Shown: in pieces, positions 1 through 9,144 of the stretch | Position numbering within the stretch: the stretch's first letter is position 1 | Layout: the number at the start of each line of letters is the position of its first letter | NCBI GenBank assembly: GCA_013390605.1 | Contig: JACAUB010000001.1 | Span: 2,099,787-2,163,786, forward strand | Source of the DNA: Bacteroidota bacterium | GTDB taxonomy: Bacteria > Bacteroidota > Bacteroidia > Bacteroidales > Cfx3-03 | Reading direction: 5' to 3' | Length of the DNA stretch: 64,000 nt | The notes under the pieces: generated by a model | Databases searched by the model: none | Seen by the model: the letters and a program-made list of their open reading frames with translations, nothing else | What the model was told of the DNA's origin: nothing | Translations under genes and position numbers: made by a program

Positions 1-1160
1 AACTTGAGGGAGAAATTGGTAATAAAATGGTATTCCGAGGAAAAGAATGCCTTATCTGGAGTTTAAATAACTACTTAGGGTTAGCAAATCACCCTGAAGT
101 TCGCAAAGTAGATGCTGAAGCAGCCGCACAATGGGGTTTAGCATACCCGATGGGTGCTCGTATGATGAGTGGACAGACCATTTATCATGAACAATTAGAA
201 CGTGAATTAGCTGAGTTTGTAGGAAAAGAATCATCGTATCTTCTTAACTTCGGATACCAGGGAATGGTTTCCATTATTGATCAGTTACTCGATCGTAACG
301 ATGTAATCGTTTACGACTCTGAAGCGCATGCTTGTATTATTGACGGAATGCGTCTTCATATTGGAAAACGTTTTGTTTATCCGCATAATGATAAAGAAAA
401 GCTTCGTATCCAGTTAGAACGTGCTAAAAAAATGACAGCGCAAACAGGAGGTGGTATTTTAGTCATCACCGAAGGCGTTTATGGAATGTCGGGAGGCCTT
501 GGAAACCTGAAAGATATTGTAGACCTGAAAAAAGAGTTTGATTTCCGTCTGTTGGTTGATGATGCCCATGGTTTTGGTACTATGGGCCCTAATGGTCGTG
601 GTACGCACGAACATCTGGGTGTGATGGATGATGTAGATCTTTACTTTGCCACATTTGCAAAGTCTATGGCTGGTATCGGAGGTTTTGTTGCCGGACATGC
701 AGATATCATCAAATATCTCCGTTTCAATCTTCGTTCACAGATCTATGCCAAGTCACTTCCAATGCCAATGGTATTTGGCGCGCTTAAGAGACTCGATTTA
801 ATTCGTTCAAGCCCTGAGTTCCGCGATAAGCTATGGATCATTGTACGTGCCTTACAGAAAGGATTAAGAGAAGCCGGACATAATATCGGACATACCGAAT
901 CACCGGTAACACCTGTTTTCTTTGATGGTGGAATACCCGAAGCTACACAGATCACCGTTGATCTCCGCGAGAACTATAAAATCTTCTGTTCTATGGTATC
1001 TTATCCTGTAATTCCAAAAGGTCAGCTAATGCTTCGTCTTATCCCAACAGCTGTCCATACACTCGAAGATGTAGATTACACGATTAAAGCCTTTACCGAA
1101 GTTAAAGAAAAGCTTGAGGCGGGACATTATAGCAAGGTATTTGCAAAAATGAATGGCTAA
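1..1160 (+). CDS. PLP-dependent alpha-oxoamine synthase-like enzyme (5' truncated by window edge)
   Basis: Class II aminotransferase-fold enzyme of the alpha-oxoamine synthase group (KBL, BioF, serine palmitoyltransferase), which condense an amino acid with an acyl-CoA. The reading frame is open to the window edge and codes family sequence before the first ATG at 27, so the true start lies upstream. Counting from that ATG, visible marks are the stacking His101 in SEAHACIIDG, the PLP-binding DDAHGFG at 178-184 and the Schiff-base Lys212 in FAKSMAGIGG. The substrate cannot be read from sequence. Serine palmitoyltransferase-like (sphingolipid) or cysteate acyltransferase-like (sulfonolipid) roles are possible in this phylum, as is 2-amino-3-ketobutyrate CoA ligase. 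A strong terminator follows 24 bp after the stop. Confidence 0.85.
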   Translation, partial: LEGEIGNKMVFRGKECLIWSLNNYLGLANHPEVRKVDAEAAAQWGLAYPMGARMMSGQTIYHEQLERELAEFVGKESSYLLNFGYQGMVSIIDQLLDRNDVIVYDSEAHACIIDGMRLHIGKRFVYPHNDKEKLRIQLERAKKMTAQTGGGILVITEGVYGMSGGLGNLKDIVDLKKEFDFRLLVDDAHGFGTMGPNGRGTHEHLGVMDDVDLYFATFAKSMAGIGGFVAGHADIIKYLRFNLRSQIYAKSLPMPMVFGALKRLDLIRSSPEFRDKLWIIVRALQKGLREAGHNIGHTESPVTPVFFDGGIPEATQITVDLRENYKIFCSMVSYPVIPKGQLMLRLIPTAVHTLEDVDYTIKAFTEVKEKLEAGHYSKVFAKMNG

Positions 1161-1183
1161 CCTTTCTCAATCATAACATTCAT

Positions 1184-1219
1184 AAAACGCCTCAACAGCA
1201 TGCTGTTGAGGCGTTTTTT
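1184..1219 (+). terminator. Rho-independent terminator after the PLP enzyme
   Basis: A perfect palindrome (1184-1217) with the core ACGCCTCAACAGCA and its reverse complement, flanked by A-run and T-run, just after the stop at 1160. The symmetry would let it work in both directions, but the minus-strand gene ending at 1614 is about 400 bp away. Confidence 0.9.
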
Positions 1220-1220
1220 A

Positions 1221-1613
1221 TTAGTCATAAATTATTGATAAAAACAAATTTCTCCAGCGTATTACCTTTCAAAATTGCAGAAAGTAAATTTAATCTTTTT
1301 CCTACAGACTTTCTACACATAATATTATCGCACGTTAGATGAATTAAATATTAACATATTTATTGTCAAATTATTAGAACACTTCACTTCTAGTAGTTTA
1401 AAATTCTAATTAATTAGCTTAGATCGTATTCCAAATTAATTCATTCGACATGCTTTTATTGTCATTAAAAATATATGAAATAAGCCCATATCTGTTGGAT
1501 AACCAATTACAAAAATCAAACACCAAGAGTACAAAAGATCATTTGTAAAAATTATATGCAGCCTTCGTGTCGATAAAAAATGAATTAGTAGTTGTGCTCA
1601 TTGCAATAAAAAA
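1221..1613. other. Intergenic region holding copy A of a dispersed repeat
   Basis: No gene is visible. It lies between the terminator of the PLP enzyme and the 3' end of the minus-strand GH2 gene. The only structure seen is the repeat at 1334-1448, listed separately. The remainder is AT-rich sequence without a convincing hairpin or reading frame. Confidence 0.6.
1334..1448. repeat. Dispersed intergenic repeat, copy A
   Basis: Aligns without gaps to 51367-51481. By hand count 84 of 115 positions match (about 73%). The ends are imperfect inverted repeats (GATGAATTA at the left, TAATTCATT at the right), as in a small non-coding mobile element or a conserved structured RNA. No reading frame is present. 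Confidence 0.55.
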
Positions 1614-4454
1614 TTATAATTTATTGATTTGCGCCAAAGTAACCTCAACTGTTGGATTAAATTGTGAACTGGTCATATATTTTTTCAAACTATAAAGAAG
1701 TTGTTGTGCTTCAGGACGTTTGTCTAGATCGATATTAAAATCAATACCAGAAACCAATAATTTCCCTTTTCCGACCTTTACTTCGAACAGTAAAGCTAAC
1801 GGACGGTTAGTAACCCAATCATCGATAACACGAACAATGGGTTTTACAGATATAGGAAAACTACTGATATTGATGGCTCCCGAATGACTCATTGCATCCC
1901 ACCACTGCCAGTTGCTATGATATTCCGTTGGAAAATCAGCAAGTGCCTGATGCTTTGGATCGCATAAAATCCCTAAAGTATGAGGTGCTTGCTTGCCCGT
2001 CCATGCAGTATTCCAGAAGATACTTGAAAAACCAATTTGCACATCACCGCCCATCTCCTTTGTTAATGTTCCTTTTTTTAGATTCAATAATACAGTCCCC
2101 CCATTTGTCAGGAACAAAGCCGTTTGCTCATCTATTTTCTGTACCACCCTTATATTTTCTTCGCCAACAATCATCTCTTTTTTAGCCGGGTATACCCAGA
2201 AATCCCAATTATTCTTAATTCCATTCACATTAACTTCAAATACTAATTCAGATGGCTGAGAAATAGAAAGTAATGGCAATTTGATATTACCAAGATTAAA
2301 ACAATTACCAAGTGGAATATCGGTTCTTGAAAATCTCCCCGATCGAATTTCTTTGCCAGCTTTATCCATTATTCTCCATTCAGGTGTACAGGCAATGATG
2401 GGACTATCTCCATAGTTAGCTACTTCAACAGCCGCTTCAAAAGACTCATTATTGGTGAAGATAAACTTTTTCATACGAGCTAATGGCACCAAACTGTTAC
2501 AGAATCGTTTGTATTCGGCTGGCGAAATATACCCCTTCTCCCCCCAGAAAGGATCTAACACCCCTACTAGAGCAGTTCCTTGTCCTGGAAAATCATGGAT
2601 ATCGAGCAGCTGAAAACCACCGAAATCTTTTGTGCGCAATGCGGCTTCAATATCTGCCTTATAGCACAAAGCCTGCAATTTACCTGAGGCCAACAGAAAG
2701 CTTTCAGCCAATGAAGCTATACCATTATCTTTCAACGACTCCTGAAAGATTTCGAAATTTTTGGCTCTTAACACGCCAGTATATTTAGCAATCTCTTTAA
2801 AGTTAGGATAAACGCACCACTGACCAATCTCATGACTAATCATTGGTTGTGAAAATTTTGAAACGTATTCAGACCAATCATAATCTGTTCTAGGTGCTTC
2901 AGCATTAATAATACTTTTCAAACCTTCACCCCATCCCTGAATACGGGGCTTAGAATCGCTCAAGAAGTCGCTTACCGGAAGATTTGGCCATCCTGCAGCC
3001 GTAGTATAAATGCGTCGGGGATCTTTGTTTTTCCAGTATTTCACAAAATCAGCCAAAAAAGCACCGCTATTCTTTCCTGCTGGTTCATTACCGTACAGCA
3101 TCAGACAAAACGAAGGATGGTTACCATATAACTCAACCATTCGCTCACTTTCTTCATACAGATATTTATCAAAAGGTTTTCCATCACCTATCGTTGTTGA
3201 CTGATTAGCCCATGACGAACACTCTACATGTAAATAGAATCCAGATAAATCGGCAGCATCAAAAGCAGCCTGAGGTGGACACCACGAATGAAAACGCAAA
3301 TGGTTAAGTCCGTGCGAACGAGCTATTCGGAAAATGCGCATCCACGAAGCAGTGTCGGTGGGTGGATACCCTGTTTTAGGAAATATAGCGCATTCAAGCG
3401 TTCCTCGCAAAAAGAGTGGCTTACCATTGATCTGTAATTTTTTGTCGATTACTTTGATTTCACGCATCCCAAAAGTCGTGGCACGTACATCAGTTTTTCC
3501 TGAATGAATATCCTTCAAACTTACTTGTAACGTATAGACATTAGGGTGAAATTCGTTCCACAATTTCACATCATTGCCCATTTCAATGGTAAGATTTACA
3601 ATATTTTCACCAGTTTTAGCTTCAATGATTTTCGATTCACTTTTTGCAATTCCAATTCCACTTGCTAATAAATTAAGTTTTACAGGAGTTGTTTTTTGTG
3701 TATAATTCTGTACATTAATTTTTACTACTATATTTTTAGCATTTATATCTGGATATACAGTCATGTAACTGATATTAATTAACGGACGAGCTTCAATGTA
3801 CATTTGACCGACTATCCCGTTCCAATTGGTTTGTGTATGGTCAGAAATACTATGTGAATTTTCACCCGGATCAATGCTTTTTACACGATTATCTACACAC
3901 AAAGATATGTGATGCTTTCCAGGAGTAAGGATAGAAGAAAGTACAAACCGATGTGGAGTACCCAACGAGTTTCTCATCCCTATCGCCTTTCCATCAATCC
4001 ACAATCTACTTTCCCAATGACAACGTTCGAGAAATAGTTCAACATATTTTCCGGTCCAATTAGCTGGAATAATTATTTCTTTTTGATACCAGGCAGCCCC
4101 TTTGTAATATTTCAACGGTTGTAGCCAGAACGGAACCTTTACATTACCTTGCACACGGTACTTTGCATATTCAGGTTTGTTGAAAAACGAACTGTCAACA
4201 ATACCACCCGTCCAAGGTGTTGAAACAGAAATGTCGTCCCCCTTACCGTTTGATGTCATAGAACCAGGCAAAACAATCTGTTCTGTTAAAGGCCTGTTAA
4301 ACCATCCTTCCAAAATCCCTTTATCGGATGGATCTATGGCAAACTGCCATGTTCCTGCCAGATTAATTTTTTGTGAGTAGCTTTTTTGTCCGGAACTAAA
4401 AGCGCATAACATTAATAAAAAAATGACGAGTGTAAATTGATTTTTCTTCTTCAT
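1614..4454 (-). CDS. Secreted glycoside hydrolase family 2 protein (beta-galactosidase/beta-glucuronidase-like)
   Basis: A 946-residue retaining exo-glycosidase of family GH2, probably periplasmic or surface-exposed. Residues 1-28 form a signal peptide with hydrophobic core FTLVIFLLMLCAF. Next come a jelly-roll sugar-binding domain (about 30-225, with WYQKEIIIP), an immunoglobulin-like domain (about 228-330) and a TIM barrel (about 335-660). The acid/base is probably Glu457 in LYGNEP and the nucleophile Glu542 in ISHEIGQW. About 280 further residues follow the barrel, so the protein is longer than minimal GH2 enzymes. Substrate cannot be fixed within GH2: beta-galactosidase, glucuronidase and mannosidase are all possible. 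It is transcribed divergently from the GH31 gene at 5484. Possible -7 boxes on the minus strand are CAAACATA at 4507 and CAAAACTA at 4516. Confidence 0.88.
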   Translation of the reverse strand: MKKKNQFTLVIFLLMLCAFSSGQKSYSQKINLAGTWQFAIDPSDKGILEGWFNRPLTEQIVLPGSMTSNGKGDDISVSTPWTGGIVDSSFFNKPEYAKYRVQGNVKVPFWLQPLKYYKGAAWYQKEIIIPANWTGKYVELFLERCHWESRLWIDGKAIGMRNSLGTPHRFVLSSILTPGKHHISLCVDNRVKSIDPGENSHSISDHTQTNWNGIVGQMYIEARPLINISYMTVYPDINAKNIVVKINVQNYTQKTTPVKLNLLASGIGIAKSESKIIEAKTGENIVNLTIEMGNDVKLWNEFHPNVYTLQVSLKDIHSGKTDVRATTFGMREIKVIDKKLQINGKPLFLRGTLECAIFPKTGYPPTDTASWMRIFRIARSHGLNHLRFHSWCPPQAAFDAADLSGFYLHVECSSWANQSTTIGDGKPFDKYLYEESERMVELYGNHPSFCLMLYGNEPAGKNSGAFLADFVKYWKNKDPRRIYTTAAGWPNLPVSDFLSDSKPRIQGWGEGLKSIINAEAPRTDYDWSEYVSKFSQPMISHEIGQWCVYPNFKEIAKYTGVLRAKNFEIFQESLKDNGIASLAESFLLASGKLQALCYKADIEAALRTKDFGGFQLLDIHDFPGQGTALVGVLDPFWGEKGYISPAEYKRFCNSLVPLARMKKFIFTNNESFEAAVEVANYGDSPIIACTPEWRIMDKAGKEIRSGRFSRTDIPLGNCFNLGNIKLPLLSISQPSELVFEVNVNGIKNNWDFWVYPAKKEMIVGEENIRVVQKIDEQTALFLTNGGTVLLNLKKGTLTKEMGGDVQIGFSSIFWNTAWTGKQAPHTLGILCDPKHQALADFPTEYHSNWQWWDAMSHSGAINISSFPISVKPIVRVIDDWVTNRPLALLFEVKVGKGKLLVSGIDFNIDLDKRPEAQQLLYSLKKYMTSSQFNPTVEVTLAQINKL

Positions 4455-5483
4455 TGTATTTCTGTTTTCATTAAATATTTTTTGTACCTAATCGTTATAT
4501 TTTATTCAAACATAGCAAAACTAAGATACTGAAAAAATGGATGATTTTTCAAAAACATAGACTATCTTATTTTATATGCGAATTCATTTTCAGATTTTTT
4601 TAAGTCGTCACTTTATTAGAAATAAAAGCTTAAGCTGGTTTTATATTATAACTTTGTAACAATTCTGATGCATATAGCACATAGACCATAAATTAAGGTT
4701 GTTGATAATACACTAAAGTTACAAAATGGAACGAGTCTATGTCAAGAATTCGAAGAGAGGGCAAAATACAGTAATCGGAGGCCCATTTTATCTTATTCTG
4801 GATCTAAAGGCAAAAGTGGCAATGCTTCCTCCTTTGGAGGGCTTGATTTTGTGAAAAGTTTAAATTATAAGTACCTGAAATCGACAAAAATTTGATGTAG
4901 AATCAACGCTGAATCTATACTAAAGAGAATATCCATTTTTCTTAAGTAATTCAGTGGTACCTAACAAGTATCATATTCGTTCGATGACATCAATAAGATA
5001 CACAGCAATCACCGATTAACAATTAATAAAAAAGAAATTCTACCAGCTGTTCTAATGCTATATCTGATTATCGGTAGCATATCATTAAGGGTAATTCTGA
5101 ATTCAGTCAAGCGAAGATTAGACTGATCATCTTAATGATGAACGACAAAAAAATATACAAAAATCGATCATAAATAATAAATAATTCGACTAATAACAGA
5201 AGAAATCATAGCTTAAAATAATCACACATTGAGTGAAGGGCAATTACAATCAACTGAACAAGAATATAAATAGAGATGCACGATTATACGCCTACTTACC
5301 ATGAATAGTGTATTTATTATGTGTAAATCATATGATTTTTTTAAAAAAATATAGTGTAAATTTAACACTTAGAATCTTTTTTTATTAAATTTGAGCTCCT
5401 ATTTTTAAAATATTAAAAAAAATAAAACAACAATTCTAATCAGGAAGCAAACCATTCAAGAGAAACCACAAATTAAAATAGTT
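4455..5483. other. Long intergenic region between divergent GH2 and GH31 genes
   Basis: About 1.0 kb without a convincing gene. It must hold promoters for both glycosidases. A 42-codon frame at 4726-4854 and several short inverted repeats occur but show no recognisable family. The unusual length suggests either a large regulatory region or remains of a lost gene, such as a regulator. I see no decisive remnant. Confidence 0.5.
5386..5393 (+). promoter_or_regulatory. Putative -7 box (TAAATTTG) of the GH31 gene
   Basis: Matches the Bacteroidota housekeeping -7 consensus TAnnTTTG, 90 bp upstream of the GH31 start. No clear TTG -33 element lies at the usual 17-23 bp spacing, so this is tentative. 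Confidence 0.4.
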
Positions 5484-7874
5484 ATGATACTGAAACAAAA
5501 AACATTAGCCCTGTTTGTGATGATTTTATTGCTTTTTACAGCAATTAAGGCCTCTGCTCAGATTCAGGAGATGAAGCTTTTAAATTCGCCTATTGATATC
5601 AGTGGTGATTTTAAAGACTTCACCAATACTTACTATCTCGCCGATAGTCTATCAAACTTTGATCCGGTAACAGCCACCGGTCTGATAAACTATAAACGAT
5701 ATCAATATTTTACGCGACAGGCTTTTAATAACATGCTAGGAGTTTTGCATCAGGTAAATTCGAACGAATTTCCAACTACTGAATATGCCGCTTCGCCTTC
5801 TCTCCCTTTTTCCGTACAATTTGTCTCGGCTCGTACTATTCGCATCAGAGCTACTTCAGGATTTCAGGTAAAACCTGATCAGGAATCGTTGATGTTGGTT
5901 AACGGAAAAGCTCCGGTAGATAGAAATAGTTGGAAGTACACTAAGATTCCCGGAGGTCATCTTTATACAAGCAAATTTGGCTCTATAACTATTCTTGAAC
6001 ATCCATGGCATGTAGAGTTTCGGGATGCAACCGGACGACTATTGACAAAAACAATCCATCATCAGGATAATGCGGATTCAACATTCACACCGATCCTCCC
6101 CTTCTCTTATGTGCGTAGAGCTGCAGATTATTCACGCAGTATGTCCGCTGTATTCTCATTATCGCCAGGAGAAAAAATATTTGGTTGTGGAGAGTCGTTT
6201 ACCCAACTTAATAAACGTGGACAGAAAGTTGTGTTATGGGCAGATGATGCCAATGGCGTTCAAAACGAAACCATGTATAAGCCTATTCCCTTTTTTATGA
6301 GTAGTCGTGGATACGGAATGTTTATGCACACTTCTACGCCTATTACCTGTGACTTTGGAAAATATTTTAGTGGAGTTACTTCGTTAATGATTGGAGACGA
6401 TGAACTTGATCTTTTTGTATTTCTGGGTGATCCAAAAGACATCTTAAACGAATATACCAATCTGACGGGAAAAGCTGCTATGCCTCCACTATGGTCGTTT
6501 GGTTTCTGGATGAGTCGAATCACTTACTTCTCGGAAAAAGATGGTCGCAATGTAACACAAAAACTGCGTGAACAGAAGATTCCAGCTGATGTCATTCATT
6601 ATGATACGGGATGGTTTACAACTGATTGGAGAACTGATTACAAGTTTGACCCTATTCGCTTTATCGATCCTGCCAAAATGCTATCCGATTTCAAAAAAGA
6701 TGGGTTCCACGTTTCACTCTGGCAGTTACCTTACTTCACTCCTAAAAATAATCTTTTTAAAGAATTGGTTGATAATAACCTTGTAGTTAAAGATCCCAAA
6801 GGTAATTTAACTTACGAAGATGCTGTACTCGATTTTTCAAACCCTGCTACCGTTAAATGGTATCAGGATAAGATTTCCGGTTTGCTTAAATTGGGGGTTG
6901 GAGCAATCAAAGTAGATTTTGGTGAAGCAGCACCTAACAATGGTATTTATCATTCCGGACGTACTGGCTTTTATGAACATAATCTCTATCCATTACGCTA
7001 CAATAAAGCTGTGGCTGATATCACAAAAGAAGTTAATGGCGAGAATATTATCTGGGCGCGTAGTGCTTGGGCTGGTAGTCAACGCTATCCATTACATTGG
7101 GGGGGCGATGCGGCAAATACCAATACTGCTATGGCCGCTGAGCTTCGAGGTGGATTATCATTTGGTTTATCTGGGTTTTCTTTCTGGAGTCATGATATGG
7201 GAGGTTTTGTACAGAAATCTCCTGAAGACCTTTATGCCCGATGGGCTGCTTTCGGATTGTTAACATCACATAGTCGTAGTCATGGAGCACCTCCAAAAGA
7301 ACCATGGGAATTTAGCCCTCAGTTTTTAAATACCTTTAGGCTAACTGACGAAATGCGTTATAAGCTCATGCCATATATTTACGCTCAGGCTAAAGATTGT
7401 TCGGAACACGGACTTCCAATGGTACGCGCACTATTTATTGAATATCCCAATGATCCAGGAGCATGGCTGATTGATGATGAATACCTATTCGGATCCAATA
7501 TGCTGGTTGCTCCTCTCTTTGAAAGTGTTAAAGAACGTGATGTATATCTTCCATCCGGTCAATGGATAAACTATCAATCTGGAGAAGTTTATTCGGGAGG
7601 GTGGCACAAGCTAAAGGCAGGTCCTATTCCAGCCATTATTCTTGTAAAAGAGGGTTCGATCATTCCACATATTAAACTGGCACAATCAACAATGCAGATG
7701 GATTGGTCGACACTGGAGCTGGTGTCATACACAACCAAGAGTATAACTGCCGAAGGATTAGTTTGTCTTCCATCTGACAACCAACTACATAAACTTATTT
7801 TATCAGGAAAGAAACTAGAAAAGGATCCTTATGGAGGAAAAGTAAAATGGCAAATAAGATCAGTCAGTAAATAA
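5484..7874 (+). CDS. Secreted GH31 glycosidase, alpha-xylosidase-like
   Basis: A 796-residue retaining alpha-glycosidase of family GH31. It has a signal peptide (about 1-25, ending KASA). An N-terminal beta-sandwich with GCGESFTQLNKRG (234-246) precedes the catalytic barrel. The nucleophile is Asp478 in IKVDFGE and the acid/base Asp542 in HWGGD. The VDFGE and RSAWAGSQRYP surroundings resemble YicI-type alpha-xylosidases more than alpha-glucosidases. A C-terminal beta domain has PLFESVKERDVYLP. Likely action is removal of terminal alpha-xylose, for example from xyloglucan fragments in the periplasm. The divergent GH2 gene could supply beta-galactosidase activity for the same glycan. No SusC/SusD pair is in the window. 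The exact substrate is inference. Confidence 0.9.
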   Translation: MILKQKTLALFVMILLLFTAIKASAQIQEMKLLNSPIDISGDFKDFTNTYYLADSLSNFDPVTATGLINYKRYQYFTRQAFNNMLGVLHQVNSNEFPTTEYAASPSLPFSVQFVSARTIRIRATSGFQVKPDQESLMLVNGKAPVDRNSWKYTKIPGGHLYTSKFGSITILEHPWHVEFRDATGRLLTKTIHHQDNADSTFTPILPFSYVRRAADYSRSMSAVFSLSPGEKIFGCGESFTQLNKRGQKVVLWADDANGVQNETMYKPIPFFMSSRGYGMFMHTSTPITCDFGKYFSGVTSLMIGDDELDLFVFLGDPKDILNEYTNLTGKAAMPPLWSFGFWMSRITYFSEKDGRNVTQKLREQKIPADVIHYDTGWFTTDWRTDYKFDPIRFIDPAKMLSDFKKDGFHVSLWQLPYFTPKNNLFKELVDNNLVVKDPKGNLTYEDAVLDFSNPATVKWYQDKISGLLKLGVGAIKVDFGEAAPNNGIYHSGRTGFYEHNLYPLRYNKAVADITKEVNGENIIWARSAWAGSQRYPLHWGGDAANTNTAMAAELRGGLSFGLSGFSFWSHDMGGFVQKSPEDLYARWAAFGLLTSHSRSHGAPPKEPWEFSPQFLNTFRLTDEMRYKLMPYIYAQAKDCSEHGLPMVRALFIEYPNDPGAWLIDDEYLFGSNMLVAPLFESVKERDVYLPSGQWINYQSGEVYSGGWHKLKAGPIPAIILVKEGSIIPHIKLAQSTMQMDWSTLELVSYTTKSITAEGLVCLPSDNQLHKLILSGKKLEKDPYGGKVKWQIRSVSK

Positions 7875-8003
7875 GTTTTATTATTCTATCCTCGACTTGA
7901 ATGATCGCTTCGTCTTTTCAATCGCTAGGGAGATATCTCCTTAAGAAATAATAAAGAGATTTCCCTAGCTGTTGAAATTACGTTATTATTAACGTTTCAT
8001 CAT

Positions 8004-8465
8004 TTAATCATCTTCTTCATCAAATGATTCCGAAGGTCTGTTATTAAATTCATCAAAGTTATTGTAAAAATCGTTCCATTCATTCATTGTCATGCCTAAC
8101 GAATCGACCCAATCAGCAATAGTAAGTAATTCATCATCATTCATACTACCGCTATAATTGCATAACTCTGTAGTAGCAAAGACTAAACCCTGCATATTTA
8201 ATTTCGACAATGATTTCAGATCAGCAATTACCTGCTCTTTACCCCCCATTGCAATATAAGCCAAATACTTTTCTACTGAAACCTTGAATTCTTTATAGTA
8301 AAAATTGATAAAATAATATTCTTTTTTATTAATTTTTGAATGAGCATGAACATCGCTGGCAGCGATCACTCCCAAAAAATGAATAATTGCATACTTTTGA
8401 TTTCGAGTTAACTTATTGAAAAAATCAGGAGCTACCCAATCATCTGATTCTTCGAATTTATTCAT
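8004..8465 (-). CDS. Conserved hypothetical protein, acidic C-terminus
   Basis: A 153-residue soluble protein rich in aromatic and acidic residues, with no signal peptide or membrane segment. It is mostly predicted helical (e.g. TRNQKYAIIHFLGVIAASD around 20-40) and ends in an acidic tail with SESFDEEDD. The arrangement of helices with acidic loops faintly recalls TerB-like folds, but no diagnostic motif is present and I do not assign a function. It stands alone between the GH31 gene and a divergent DUF1801 gene. Confidence 0.7.
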   Translation of the reverse strand: MNKFEESDDWVAPDFFNKLTRNQKYAIIHFLGVIAASDVHAHSKINKKEYYFINFYYKEFKVSVEKYLAYIAMGGKEQVIADLKSLSKLNMQGLVFATTELCNYSGSMNDDELLTIADWVDSLGMTMNEWNDFYNNFDEFNNRPSESFDEEDD

Positions 8466-8516
8466 AGTTTTTCATTTAGTAATTGTATTTATAAAGGGCA
8501 AATTAAGTTCTTATTT

Positions 8517-8587
8517 ATGAATCTAAACATCGACTCTCCATCTTGATATAGCGAAAAATATCTTAAAGAGGATTGATGTTAATTCAT
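8517..8587. repeat. Imperfect palindrome in intergenic gap
   Basis: 8517-8537 and 8567-8587 form inverted arms (ATGAATCTAAACATCGACTCT against ATGAATTAACATCAATCCTCT on the other strand, allowing one gap and a few mismatches), around a partly paired 29-nt centre. It lies just upstream of the minus-strand hypothetical gene and has no T-run, so it looks more like a MITE-type or structural element than a terminator. Confidence 0.45.
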
Positions 8588-8751
8588 TTTTAGGGCCTAA
8601 TTGATTTTGGATTATTTCTAACCTAAAAAAATACTTAAACACAGGACCTTATAAATTTAAATAAGTTTAAGAATTAATTTACTAAAATGATTAGCAAATT
8701 AAAACAATAATTATTTTTATTGAAAATAAAATTAGTTAATACTTTTTCTGG

Positions 8752-9141
8752 ATGAACAAACATATAAAGGATATTGATACCTATCTTGCGCTACAACCTG
8801 AGGATGTGAGAATAGTGCTTCAACGATTACGGCAGATTATAATAAAAATCATTCCTGATGCTCAGGAAGTTATTAGCTATAACATGCCGGCATTCAAATA
8901 CCATGGGATGTTAGTTGGGTTTGCTGCTTTTAAAAATCATTGTAGTTTTTTTCCATGGAATGGATCAACTGTTGAACAGTTTAAAGATGATCTTGTTAAC
9001 TTCAGCACAACAAAAGGTACAATTCGGTTTACAATTGGTAATCCGATTCCTGACGAACTTTTAACGAAGATGATCATCTTTAGAATTAATCAGAATTTAA
9101 ACAAGCAAAAAACACTACGGAGTAAACCAAATATTATTTAA
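8752..9141 (+). CDS. DUF1801 (YdhG-like) family protein
   Basis: A 129-residue small soluble protein of the DUF1801/YdhG group, related to frataxin-like fold proteins. The family pattern is clear: a helical N-terminus with IDTYLALQPEDVR, then ISYNMPAFKYHG (about 42-53), the GFAAFKNHCSFFPW strand region and the TKGTIRFTIGNPIPDELL segment. The biochemical role is unsettled; some homologues have been called iron chaperones. The next gene starts 3 bp after its stop, so the two are probably cotranscribed. Confidence 0.82.
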   Translation: MNKHIKDIDTYLALQPEDVRIVLQRLRQIIIKIIPDAQEVISYNMPAFKYHGMLVGFAAFKNHCSFFPWNGSTVEQFKDDLVNFSTTKGTIRFTIGNPIPDELLTKMIIFRINQNLNKQKTLRSKPNII

Positions 9142-9144
9142 TCA

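Noticed and set aside
1892..3204. Plus-strand open frames opposite the GH2 gene
   Set aside because: They mirror the codon structure of the large minus-strand gene and have no protein-family features. The same holds for the other open frames antisense to or out of frame with large genes in the window.
4726..4854. 42-codon frame in the GH2/GH31 gap
   Set aside because: No family resemblance, no promoter or neighbour support; length is compatible with chance.
7924..7969. Hairpin after GH31 as terminator
   Set aside because: Arms GCTAGGGA/TCCCTAGC are real, but the inner stem is poor and no T-run follows; not called.
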